DNA of 64,000 bases. It comes from Mycolicibacter engbaekii (GTDB lineage: Bacteria > Actinomycetota > Actinomycetes > Mycobacteriales > Mycobacteriaceae). The stretch spans positions 1 to 64,000 of the forward strand of contig NZ_LQOT01000031.1 of the NCBI RefSeq assembly GCF_002101585.1, given 5' to 3'. The notes under the pieces are model-generated. The model was not told where the DNA came from and ran no database searches. It worked only from the letters and a program-made list of their open reading frames with translations. Numbering within the stretch: position 1 is the first letter of the stretch; each line of letters begins with the position of its first letter. Shown piece after piece: positions 26,720 through 34,870 of this stretch. The translations under genes and the position numbers were made by a program.

Positions 26720-27832
26720 ATGTCCTACGAGAGCACCGCGGAGCCGATCAAAATCGGATATCTGATGGACTTCCGCCTCCCCGAAGGTTTCCCGAAGACC
26801 TACTTCGAAGACCTCACTCAACCGTTCGAACTGGTCTTCAAACAGGCCCGGGAACAGGGACTGCTGGACCGGCCGGTGGAGATCGTCTACCGCGAGGTCG
26901 AAGGCCTGCCCAAAGGTTCGGTCAAGGCCGTCATCGACGCGTACGGCGACCTGTGCGAGCAGGGCTGCCTGGCCGTCTTCGGACCGCACATCACCGACAA
27001 CTGCGTGCCGACACGCGAGGCGATCGAGGAGCGCTTCAAAGTGCCCTGCATCAGCGTCACCGGTTCAGACGAAGCCCTCGGGGAGTGGTTCTTCGCGTTT
27101 CCGCAGGGATCGCTGACCGACGAGCCGATCTTCTGGACGGACCTGCTCGCCAAAGCGGGCCACACGGAAGTCGGGGTGCTCAAAGAGCAGTCGCTGGTCG
27201 GTGAGACCTATCTGAAGAACTTCCGCGAAGCGTGCCGGCGCAAGGGCATCCGGATCGTGGCCGAGGCGACGATCGCCCAGACGGCCCAAGACGTCTCCGC
27301 GGCGGTCCGTGTCCTGCACGAAGCGAAGGCCCCGGCGATCGTCCACTGCGGCTTCGGATTCGGCGTCGTCTTCATCAACCCGGCGTTACAGGAGCTGAAC
27401 TGGGACCCGCCCCGATTCACCAGCACCGCATTCCAGAACGCCTGGATCAACCCGATCATGTGGAACGCGTTCATGGGCTGGGTCGGCATCGACCAGTACG
27501 ACGAAGGAAACCCGGTAGGTCAGGCGTTCCTCGACGACTACCAGCAGGCCTACGGGCGGCGCACCCAGTGGTGCGTGTCGGTGGTGAACCGCGACGTCGC
27601 GATGACGCTGGTACGCGCCCTGAGCGACGCGCATCCGCTGAGCCCGCGCGGGGTCAAGGAGGCCTTGGAGCGGGTCAAGATGATGCCCGCCGCCTCGGGG
27701 GCGCCGGGCACCCGGGTGTCGTTCGGGAACTGGACGCGCCGCGCGTGGATGGGCGCCGGCTACCTGGTGGCCCGCAAGCTTGACGCCGACGGCGTCAACT
27801 CTCATCTCGTCGATCGCTTCGGAGAGGAATAG
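26720..27832 (+). CDS. Periplasmic-binding-protein type I fold, LivK/AmiC-like, no signal peptide
   Basis: A 370-aa protein with the two-lobe fold of branched-chain amino-acid/amide binding proteins: start EPIKIGYLMDFRLP, middle FGPHITDNCVPTREAIEE, hinge GHTEVGVLKEQSLVGETYLK, later VSFGNWTRRAWMGAGYLVAR. No signal peptide or lipobox is present and no ABC permease or ATPase gene is near, so transport is unlikely. AmiC-type relatives are cytoplasmic ligand sensors, which is the better guess. First gene of a seven-gene rightward operon, with its own regulated promoter. Confidence 0.8.
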   Translation: MSYESTAEPIKIGYLMDFRLPEGFPKTYFEDLTQPFELVFKQAREQGLLDRPVEIVYREVEGLPKGSVKAVIDAYGDLCEQGCLAVFGPHITDNCVPTREAIEERFKVPCISVTGSDEALGEWFFAFPQGSLTDEPIFWTDLLAKAGHTEVGVLKEQSLVGETYLKNFREACRRKGIRIVAEATIAQTAQDVSAAVRVLHEAKAPAIVHCGFGFGVVFINPALQELNWDPPRFTSTAFQNAWINPIMWNAFMGWVGIDQYDEGNPVGQAFLDDYQQAYGRRTQWCVSVVNRDVAMTLVRALSDAHPLSPRGVKEALERVKMMPAASGAPGTRVSFGNWTRRAWMGAGYLVARKLDADGVNSHLVDRFGEE

Positions 27833-27835
27833 CCG

Positions 27836-28966
27836 ATGACCGCAGAGCAGACAGCGCCGTCCGCCCCCGCCACGCTCCAGGAGCCGAAACGGGGGTCACC
27901 GTGGCTGTGGGTGTGGATCGCCGTCGCGGTCGGCGTGCTCGGCTTCTTCCTGGCCAACGCCCGCACGGGCCTGACCTCGGACCGGGTCCGCAACCCGGCG
28001 ATCACCGAGACGCCGCCGCCCCGGCCGGTTCCGGTGTTGTTCGGCTTCGAGCACTGGCTCGGTGTCCTGGAGGCGTTCACGGTCGTCGTGATGGTCCTCA
28101 TCACCACCGTCTACGTCGTGGCGTGGCGGCGCCATCCGTACCACCCGGTGCTGTTGATGGGGATCGTCACGACGCTGATCGTCTGGCAGGACCCGATCAT
28201 GAACTGGGCGCCCTACGCGGTCTACAACCCCGAACTGCATCACCTGCCCGAGGACTGGCCCCTGGTCTCACTGTCACCGACCGTCGAGCCGTTCGTGGTG
28301 CTGGGCTACATCATGTTCTACCTGGCCCCCTACTTCCCGGGGATCTGGCTGCTGCGCAAGATTCAGGCACGCCGGCCCGTCGATTCGTTCGTGTGGCGCC
28401 ATCCGCTGATCAGCCTGGCCATCTGCATCCTGCCGTTCGGAATGGTGATCGACGCCGCGTTGGAGATCACCTTGGTGCAGACCGGCATGTACATCTACTC
28501 GCAGGTCCCGTTCGGATCGATCTTCGTCGGTCAGACCCACCAGTTCCCGTTCATCTTCGAGATCCTCGCGGTGAACTTCGTGATGGTGCCCGCGGGGGTG
28601 CTGCTGTACCGCGACGACACCGGACGTACCGTCGCCGAGAAGCTTGCCCAGCGGGCGAAGATCTTCGCCGGGCGCCCCGTGCTCGGCATGTTCACGGTGA
28701 TGCTGGTCCTGATCAACCTCGGCTACTTCTGCTACGGCGGCACCTTCGCCCTGGTGAAGGCCGCGCACCTGTCCCGGACGGTGGCCTGCCCGTGGCCGTA
28801 TCCGGAAGCCAAGATCTATGACCCGCAGGGCTTCTACGAGAAAGAGGGTCAACCGGGACCGTACTCGGTGGGCATCTGGTCGACCTGGCTGAGCGGCCAG
28901 CCCGACGGACGTCCCGATGTTGAGTCGCCCGCCGACGGAGGACGCTGCGGTCCCGGCAATGGGTGA
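27836..28966 (+). CDS. AveC-like integral membrane protein (spirocyclase AveC family), copy 2
   Basis: A 376-aa protein with a polar N-terminus and about seven membrane segments. Shared with copy 1 are VWQDPIMNWAPYAVYNP, then PEDWPL, the segment GYIMFYLAPYFPG and MYIYSQVPFGSIFVGQTHQF. The C-terminal tail adds Cys and Tyr-rich VACPWPYPEAKIYDP. Start is 3 nt after the binding-protein stop, so the two are translated together. The family name comes from AveC of avermectin synthesis; the mycobacterial role is unknown. Confidence 0.7.
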   Translation: MTAEQTAPSAPATLQEPKRGSPWLWVWIAVAVGVLGFFLANARTGLTSDRVRNPAITETPPPRPVPVLFGFEHWLGVLEAFTVVVMVLITTVYVVAWRRHPYHPVLLMGIVTTLIVWQDPIMNWAPYAVYNPELHHLPEDWPLVSLSPTVEPFVVLGYIMFYLAPYFPGIWLLRKIQARRPVDSFVWRHPLISLAICILPFGMVIDAALEITLVQTGMYIYSQVPFGSIFVGQTHQFPFIFEILAVNFVMVPAGVLLYRDDTGRTVAEKLAQRAKIFAGRPVLGMFTVMLVLINLGYFCYGGTFALVKAAHLSRTVACPWPYPEAKIYDPQGFYEKEGQPGPYSVGIWSTWLSGQPDGRPDVESPADGGRCGPGNG

Positions 28967-29843
28967 GCCGCGCAGCGTTGTCATCACCGGCGCCTCGCGA
29001 GGGCTGGGGTTGGCCTCGGCGGTGCACTTGTACCGCCGAGGCTGGCGGGTGGTGGCGGCGATGCGGTCCGCGGAGCAGGGACTGCACGCCCTGCGGGAGG
29101 CAACCGGTGCCTCCGAAGAAGATCCGAGGCTGATCGGCATTCCCCTGGATCTCACCGACGCCGAGTCGGTGGCCGCGTCGGCCAAAGCCATCGAAGCCGC
29201 GGTCGGTGCGCCGAACGCCGTGGTGCACAACGCCGGGATATCGGCAGCCGGGATGGCCGAGGAAACGCCGGCCGAGCTGTGGGAGCGCATGTTCGCCACA
29301 TCGGTGTTCGGGCCGGTCGCATTGACCAACGCGCTGCTGCCCTCGATGCGGGCCGCCGGGCGCGGACGCATCGTGCTGGTCTCCAGCCAAGGAGGTGTCC
29401 GGGGCATGCCGGCGACCGCGCCCTACTCCGCGGCCAAAGGCGCCCTGGAAAGGTGGGGAGAATCGCTGGCCTGCGAAATCGCGCCCTTCGGCCTCGGTGT
29501 CACCGTTCTCGTCACCGGCACCTACGACACCGACATCATCACCGACGCCGGGACCACCGACTGCCGGGACTTCACCGGCCCCTATGCGCGACACCACGCC
29601 ACCATGGACCGACGCGGCCGCTTCGCCATGAAGGTCGCGGCCCGCTCCCCGGAGCGCTTTGCAGCCGGGCTGGCCAAGGCGCTGGAATCGCGGGCACCGT
29701 TCGCCCGCCGGGCGGTGGGCCCCGATGCCCGAATGCTGTTGTTGATCAACCGGATGCTGCCGACCGCGGCGCTTCATCAGATGATCCGGCTGATGATGGG
29801 CCTGCCACGGTTCGGCTCGTTGGCCAAGGAGCACGATGGCTGA
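28917..29843 (+). CDS. Short-chain dehydrogenase/reductase
   Basis: A 308-aa SDR with TGASRGLG, HNAGIS, catalytic Ser (LVSSQGG) and YSAAK. The C-terminal part RMLLLINRMLPTAALHQMIR resembles the retinol-dehydrogenase-like SDRs that meet membranes. It overlaps the AveC-like gene by 50 nt if ATG 28917 is used; ATG 28959 (residue 15) gives an 8-nt overlap and is about as likely. Probably oxidises an alcohol to the aldehyde or ketone before the aldehyde dehydrogenase next door. Confidence 0.85.
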   Translation: MLSRPPTEDAAVPAMGEPRSVVITGASRGLGLASAVHLYRRGWRVVAAMRSAEQGLHALREATGASEEDPRLIGIPLDLTDAESVAASAKAIEAAVGAPNAVVHNAGISAAGMAEETPAELWERMFATSVFGPVALTNALLPSMRAAGRGRIVLVSSQGGVRGMPATAPYSAAKGALERWGESLACEIAPFGLGVTVLVTGTYDTDIITDAGTTDCRDFTGPYARHHATMDRRGRFAMKVAARSPERFAAGLAKALESRAPFARRAVGPDARMLLLINRMLPTAALHQMIRLMMGLPRFGSLAKEHDG

Positions 29844-31362
29844 GCACTTCGAATCCCGCATGCTGATCGACGGCAAGCTCGTCGACGGCCAAGCCGGCAC
29901 CTTCGTCAACATCAACCCCGCCACCGAAGAGGTGATCGGCGAGGTCGCCGACGCCTCCCCGGCCGACATGGGCCGAGCCATCGACGCGGCACGTCGTGCC
30001 TTCGACGACACCGACTGGTCGGGCGATCACGCCTTCCGGCAACGCTGCCTGCGACAGCTGCAGGAGGCACTGGAGGCCGAACGCGAAGAGCTGCGCGAAG
30101 AACTCATCGCCGAAGTCGGGTGCCCGCGGGCGATCACCCACGGCCCGCAACTCGATGCACCGCTGTTCGACGCCCTGAACTACCCCGCGCAGCTGATCGA
30201 CGATTACCCGTGGGAGACGTCGCTGGGCGATGCGTTCGTCTCGGTGACCGGTGCCAACACCACGCGCAAGGTGTGGCGGGAACCCGTCGGCGTGGTCGGA
30301 GCCATTGTGCCGTGGAACTTTCCGTTCGAGGTCACCATCCACAAGATCGGTCAGGCGCTGGCGACGGGCAACACCGTCGTCCTCAAACCGGCCCAGGACA
30401 CTCCCTTCAACGCCACCCGGCTGGGCCGGCTGATCGCCGAGCACACCGACATCCCGGCGGGGGTCGTCAACGTCGTCACCGCAGCCGACCCGTTGATCGG
30501 CGAAGAGCTGACCCTGTCGCCCAAAGTGGACATGATCTCGTTCACCGGGTCCACCGCGGTGGGCAAACGCATCATGGAAAAGGGCGCCGCCACCATGAAG
30601 CGGCTCTTCCTGGAACTCGGCGGCAAGTCCGCGACCATCGTGCTCGAAGACGCCGACTTCGCGCTGGGCTGCATGATGGGCATCGCGCCGTGCATGCACG
30701 CCGGCCAGGGCTGCGCCAACCCGACCCGGCTGCTGCTGCCACGCTCGCGCTACGACGAAGGCGTCGCCATCCTGCAGGGCATCTACCAAGGCGTTACGCC
30801 GGGCGACCCGCAGGATCCGGCGACCCTGTGCGGCCCGGTGATCTCGGCCAGGCAGCGTGAACGCATCCGCGGCTATATCGCCCAGGGGATTGCCGAGGGC
30901 GCCCGCATGCTGGTCGGGGGAGTCGAGCCGCCGGACGGGCGGGAACGCGGCTTCTTCGTCCGGCCAACGCTGTTCGTCGACGTCGACAACTCCATGACCA
31001 TCGCCCAGGAGGAGATCTTCGGGCCGGTGCTGGCGGTCATTCCCTACGACGACGAGGACGACGCGGTCCGGATCGCCAACGACAGTGCCTACGGGCTGGC
31101 CGGCAACGTCATGTCCGGATCGCTGGATCACGCGCTGGCGGTGGCCAAACGCCTGCGCGCCGGCTTCCTCGGCATCAACGGTGCCGCAGGGTACGGCGCC
31201 GACACACCGTTCGGCGGCTACAAGGCCAGCGGCGTCGGCCGCCAGAACGGCATCGCCGGATTCGACCAGTACACCGAGATCAAATCCGTCGCCTACCCGG
31301 CGGTCAGCGAGGCTCGACGGAGCAGAGCCGAAGCTGGACCGTCGAATCAACCCGCCGTCTAA
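29836..31362 (+). CDS. Aldehyde dehydrogenase family protein
   Basis: A 508-aa NAD(P)-dependent aldehyde dehydrogenase: PWNFPFEV (cofactor and oxyanion Asn), FTGSTAVG, ELGGKS (general base Glu), GQGCANPTR (catalytic Cys) and EEIFGPV. It overlaps the SDR gene by 8 nt. The last residues (SEARRSRAEAGPSNQPAV) come from a short repeat also found inside pimE (see repeat entries), so the tail was probably gained by insertion. Converts an aldehyde to the acid for entry into beta-oxidation. Confidence 0.94.
   Translation: MAEHFESRMLIDGKLVDGQAGTFVNINPATEEVIGEVADASPADMGRAIDAARRAFDDTDWSGDHAFRQRCLRQLQEALEAEREELREELIAEVGCPRAITHGPQLDAPLFDALNYPAQLIDDYPWETSLGDAFVSVTGANTTRKVWREPVGVVGAIVPWNFPFEVTIHKIGQALATGNTVVLKPAQDTPFNATRLGRLIAEHTDIPAGVVNVVTAADPLIGEELTLSPKVDMISFTGSTAVGKRIMEKGAATMKRLFLELGGKSATIVLEDADFALGCMMGIAPCMHAGQGCANPTRLLLPRSRYDEGVAILQGIYQGVTPGDPQDPATLCGPVISARQRERIRGYIAQGIAEGARMLVGGVEPPDGRERGFFVRPTLFVDVDNSMTIAQEEIFGPVLAVIPYDDEDDAVRIANDSAYGLAGNVMSGSLDHALAVAKRLRAGFLGINGAAGYGADTPFGGYKASGVGRQNGIAGFDQYTEIKSVAYPAVSEARRSRAEAGPSNQPAV
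31305..31338 (+). repeat. 34-bp dispersed repeat, copy 1 (ALDH 3' end)
   Basis: The 34 bases match the reverse complement of 49085-49118 at 30 positions (CAGCGAGGCTCGACGRAGSA... style, ending GAAGCTGG). It is read in frame at the C-terminus of the aldehyde dehydrogenase. Such short GC-rich mobile motifs may be dispersed through the genome. Confidence 0.55.
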
Positions 31363-31373
31363 GAGGAGCAGCT

Positions 31374-32585
31374 GTGCAATTGTTCGACGATCTGGAGGAC
31401 TTCGGTGCCTTCGACGACGTGGTGTCCGGTGATGTGCGGGACCCCTACACCGAGCTCGCTCGGCTACGCCGGGAAGAACCCGTGCAGCGCATCGACATAT
31501 CGGGGATGCCGCACGAGGAGTCCAAGCCGGTATTCATGGTGTATCGGCACGAAGACGTGATAAAGATGTTGCGCGACAACGAAACGTTCTCGTCGTCGAT
31601 CATCATCGACACCTTCGGCGATGTGCTCGGCGAGCAGGTGATGCTGGGCATGGACGAACCCGTGCACGGCCGGCACCGGGCGTTGGTGTCCAAGGCGTTC
31701 TCGCCCCGGGCGGTGGCGGGCTGGGAACACGAGTTGGTCATTCCGGTGGCGAACCTGCTGATCGACCGGTTCGCCGATCGTGGGCATGCCGACCTGGTCA
31801 AGGAATTCAACTTCGAATACCCGACCCGCATCATCGCCCGGATACTCGGCCTGCCCGAGCAGGACTACGAGCAGTTCCAGCGCTGGTCTATTTCGCTGTT
31901 GTCCTTCACGATCAACCCCGAGCGCGGGCGGGCGGCGTCGCTGGCTCTGCGCGACTACTTCGCCCCGATCCTGGCTGCCCGGCGCGCCGAACCGCGCAAT
32001 GACCTGATCAGCCGGCTGGCCGACGCCGAGATCGACGGCCAGAAACTGTCCGACGAGGAGATCTTCTCCTTCCTGCGGCTGCTGTTGCCGGCCGGTATCG
32101 AGACCACCTACCGGTCGCTGGGCAACCTGCTGTTCGCGCTGCTGACCCACACCGATCAACTCGACGCGGTGCGCGCCGACCGGTCCCTGATCCCGCAGAC
32201 GATCGAAGAGGGGGTGCGCTGGGATGCGCCGCTGCTGACCATCACCCGGGTGGCCGCCCGAGACACCGAGCTGGGCGGGGTGCACATTCCGGCCGGTTCG
32301 GCGGTGATGCCGATGCTGGGGGCGGCGAACCGTCAGGACGAGCGCTACCCGAACCCGAACCTGTTCGACATCTTCCGCGAGTCCAAGGTCCATGCGTCGT
32401 GGGGTCACGGGGCACATGTGTGCCTGGGCAGTCATCTGGCCCGGATGGAGATGCGCGACGCGCTCGGGCTGATGCTCGACCGGCTGCCCAACCTGCGGCT
32501 GGACCCCGACGGGAACGACCCGCACATCCGGGGCCAGGTGTTCCGGTCGCCGACGGCGCTGCCCGTGCTCTTCGACGTCCCATGA
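31374..32585 (+). CDS. Cytochrome P450 (P450-2), Trp in the heme loop
   Basis: A 403-aa P450 with I-helix PAGIETT, ExxR as EEGVR and a heme loop WGHGAHVCLG, axial Cys at residue 350. The loop begins with Trp where nearly all P450s have Phe; the codon is TGG, so this is not a reading artefact of a nearby base. GTG 31374 stands behind AAGAGGAG. The stop overlaps the next ATG (ATGA). Part of the rightward oxidative operon; substrate unknown. Confidence 0.92.
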   Translation: MQLFDDLEDFGAFDDVVSGDVRDPYTELARLRREEPVQRIDISGMPHEESKPVFMVYRHEDVIKMLRDNETFSSSIIIDTFGDVLGEQVMLGMDEPVHGRHRALVSKAFSPRAVAGWEHELVIPVANLLIDRFADRGHADLVKEFNFEYPTRIIARILGLPEQDYEQFQRWSISLLSFTINPERGRAASLALRDYFAPILAARRAEPRNDLISRLADAEIDGQKLSDEEIFSFLRLLLPAGIETTYRSLGNLLFALLTHTDQLDAVRADRSLIPQTIEEGVRWDAPLLTITRVAARDTELGGVHIPAGSAVMPMLGAANRQDERYPNPNLFDIFRESKVHASWGHGAHVCLGSHLARMEMRDALGLMLDRLPNLRLDPDGNDPHIRGQVFRSPTALPVLFDVP

Positions 32586-33493
32586 ACCCCTTGCGCTTTG
32601 ACGGGCGCGTCGCCGTCGTTACCGGTGCGGGACGCGGGGTGGGACGCAGCCACGCGATGTTGCTGGCCGCCAAGGGCGCCCGTGTGGTGGTGGCCGATTA
32701 CGGGGCTGGCATCAACGGCGCCGGATCGTCGTCGGCGCCGGCCGACGAGGTGGTGCGTGAGATCACCGACAGCGGTGGCGAGGCGGTCGCGTGCTGTGCG
32801 TCGGTTGCCGAACCGCAAGGCGCACAAATGATCATCGATACCGCGCTGGAGAACTTCGGGCGGATCGACGTGGTGGTCAACAATGCCGGCATCCACGACC
32901 CGGACCTGTTCGAGGACCTGAGCATCGAGCGGTTCCGCGCCATGTTGGAGGTGCACTTCTTCGGCACCCTGCTGGTTACCCGGGCGGCGTGGCCGCATTT
33001 CGTCGCCGCCGGCTACGGCCGCGTGGTCAACACCGTCTCCGAGGCCATGCTGGGCGGCATTTCGGAGCTGACCAGCTACGGCGCCGCCAAGGCGGGGGTG
33101 TTCGGGCTGACCCGCAATCTGGCGACCGAGGGTATCGCGCACGGCATCCGGGTCAACGCCGTCGCCCCGCGGGCATTCACCCGCATGTCCGCGGCGCACT
33201 CGGATTCCGTGGCCGCCCAGCTGTCCATTCCCACCGACGTCATGGCCACCATCAACGCCAGCATGCCGCCCGAATTATGTGCGCCGGCAGCGGCATTCCT
33301 CGCCCACGAAGACTGCCCGCTCAACGGCGAGGTGCTGCAAGTCGGGATGGGCGGGGTGTCCCGCATCGCCGTCGTGCGCACGGCCGGCATCGTGCGAACA
33401 CCGCTGACCGCCGAAGACATCGCCGAGAACCTCGAGGCGATCATGGACATTTCCGGCGCCCAGGTAACCGCCGTTACCGAGATGGTGCAGTGA
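32582..33493 (+). CDS. Short-chain dehydrogenase/reductase (3-hydroxyacyl-CoA dehydrogenase-like)
   Basis: A 303-aa SDR with TGAGRGVGRSHA, NNAGIH and SYGAAKAG (Tyr-x3-Lys). The insertion after the second strand (ADYGAGINGAGSSSAPADEV) is like that of the dehydrogenase part of multifunctional peroxisomal enzyme 2 and its bacterial relatives, which act on 3-hydroxyacyl-CoA. ATG 32582 overlaps the P450-2 stop; a longer frame upstream is inside that P450 gene and is rejected. Confidence 0.87.
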   Translation: MNPLRFDGRVAVVTGAGRGVGRSHAMLLAAKGARVVVADYGAGINGAGSSSAPADEVVREITDSGGEAVACCASVAEPQGAQMIIDTALENFGRIDVVVNNAGIHDPDLFEDLSIERFRAMLEVHFFGTLLVTRAAWPHFVAAGYGRVVNTVSEAMLGGISELTSYGAAKAGVFGLTRNLATEGIAHGIRVNAVAPRAFTRMSAAHSDSVAAQLSIPTDVMATINASMPPELCAPAAAFLAHEDCPLNGEVLQVGMGGVSRIAVVRTAGIVRTPLTAEDIAENLEAIMDISGAQVTAVTEMVQ

Positions 33494-33512
33494 GTAGCGT
33501 AGGAGGCGCGCT

Positions 33513-34784
33513 GTGAGCGAATTCGAATCGGTGGACTTCTTCACCGACCAGTCACTGATCCCCGACCCGTACCCCTATTTCGACAGTCTGCGGGACAGAT
33601 GCCCGGTCGCACACCAACCGCACCTGGGCGTGCTTGCCGTCACGGGGCACGCCGAAGCTCTTGCCGTGTATAAAGATCCGGCGTTCTCGGCCTGCGTCTC
33701 TGTTGCGGGCCCGTTCTCTGGTCTGTCGTTCGACGGGGTGGGCGCCGACGTCGACGACGTCGGGGACCTGATCGAGGCGCACCGGCACGAGATCCCGATG
33801 AGTGAGCACATCGTCACCCAGGATCCGCCCGAGCACACCCGAACGCGAGGGCTGTTGAGCCGGTTGCTGACCCCGAAACGGCTCAAAGAGAACGAGGAGT
33901 TCATGTGGCGGCTCGCCGACGAACAACTCGACAGGTTTGTCGCAAAGGGCCGGTGCGAGTTCATCGAAGACTACGCAAAACCGTTCTCCATGCTGGTCAT
34001 CGCAGATCTGCTCGGCGTGCCTGAGGACGATCACCGGGAGTTCCGCCGGGTAATGGCAGGTGAGCAGGTGGGCGCCCTGGACGAGGACCCCATCTCCCAC
34101 AATCCGCTGCAGTGGCTCGACGAGCGGTTCTACGCCTACATCGAAGACCGTCGCCAACACCCGCGGCCAGATGTGCTGACCGAACTGGCGCAGGCCAAGT
34201 ACGACGACGGGTCGACGCCCGAGATCATCGATGTGGTGCGGGTCGCCACCTTCCTGTTCGCCGCGGGCCAGGAGACCACCGTCAAACTGCTCAGCGCCGG
34301 TCTGCGGGTGATAGCCGAACGCCCTGACATCCAGGCGGCGCTGCGCGAGGACCGCAACCGCATCCCGGTGTTCCTGGAGGAGACGTTGCGCACCGAGAGC
34401 CCGGTCAAAGCGCACTTCCGGATGGCGCGCACCACGACGACGGTGGGGGAGACGACAGTGCGCGCCGGCAGCACCGTCATGCTGCTGCCCGGTGCGAGCA
34501 ACCGCGATCCGCGCAAGTTCGACAATCCCGCCGAGTTCCGGATCGATCGGGGCAACGTGCGCGAGCACGTGGCGTTCGGGCGCGGGGTGCACTCGTGCCC
34601 CGGCTCTCCGCTGGCACGCGCCGAGGGCAGGATCTCACTCAACCGCATCCTGGACCGGATGGCCGATATCCGGATCTGCGAGGACAAGCACGGCCGGCCT
34701 GACGCGCGCCGCTACAACTTCGAGCCGACCTTCATCATGCGGGGCCTCCAGGACCTGCACCTGGAGTTCGATCCGGCCCCCTGA
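33513..34784 (+). CDS. Cytochrome P450 (P450-3)
   Basis: A 423-aa P450 with I-helix AAGQETT, ExxR as EETLR and heme loop FGRGVHSCPG, axial Cys at residue 362. GTG 33513 follows GTAGGAGGC. Last gene of the island operon; a hairpin lies 15 nt behind its stop. Differs from P450-1 and P450-2 enough to suggest a separate reaction. No ferredoxin gene follows. Confidence 0.93.
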   Translation: MSEFESVDFFTDQSLIPDPYPYFDSLRDRCPVAHQPHLGVLAVTGHAEALAVYKDPAFSACVSVAGPFSGLSFDGVGADVDDVGDLIEAHRHEIPMSEHIVTQDPPEHTRTRGLLSRLLTPKRLKENEEFMWRLADEQLDRFVAKGRCEFIEDYAKPFSMLVIADLLGVPEDDHREFRRVMAGEQVGALDEDPISHNPLQWLDERFYAYIEDRRQHPRPDVLTELAQAKYDDGSTPEIIDVVRVATFLFAAGQETTVKLLSAGLRVIAERPDIQAALREDRNRIPVFLEETLRTESPVKAHFRMARTTTTVGETTVRAGSTVMLLPGASNRDPRKFDNPAEFRIDRGNVREHVAFGRGVHSCPGSPLARAEGRISLNRILDRMADIRICEDKHGRPDARRYNFEPTFIMRGLQDLHLEFDPAP

Positions 34785-34799
34785 CGAGCAGGTAGCCAC

Positions 34800-34812
34800 C
34801 CCCCTTCGGGGG
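34800..34812 (+). terminator. Hairpin at the end of the island operon
   Basis: CCCCC-TTC-GGGGG right after the P450-3 stop. No T-run behind it. Its position between the island and the conserved thiolase operon fits a transcription end, but the stem is short. Confidence 0.45.
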
Positions 34813-34870
34813 CGACCGACGGGTTGGTTGACAATCGAGGGCAACTACACCTCGTTGACTAAGGAGCATC

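Noticed and set aside
29746..31350. 534-codon open frame antisense to the aldehyde dehydrogenase
   Set aside because: Fully covered by an enzyme with all catalytic motifs on the other strand.
6367..34784. Island as a prophage or transposon
   Set aside because: No integrase, transposase, tRNA junction or end repeats were found; base composition looks like the flanks.
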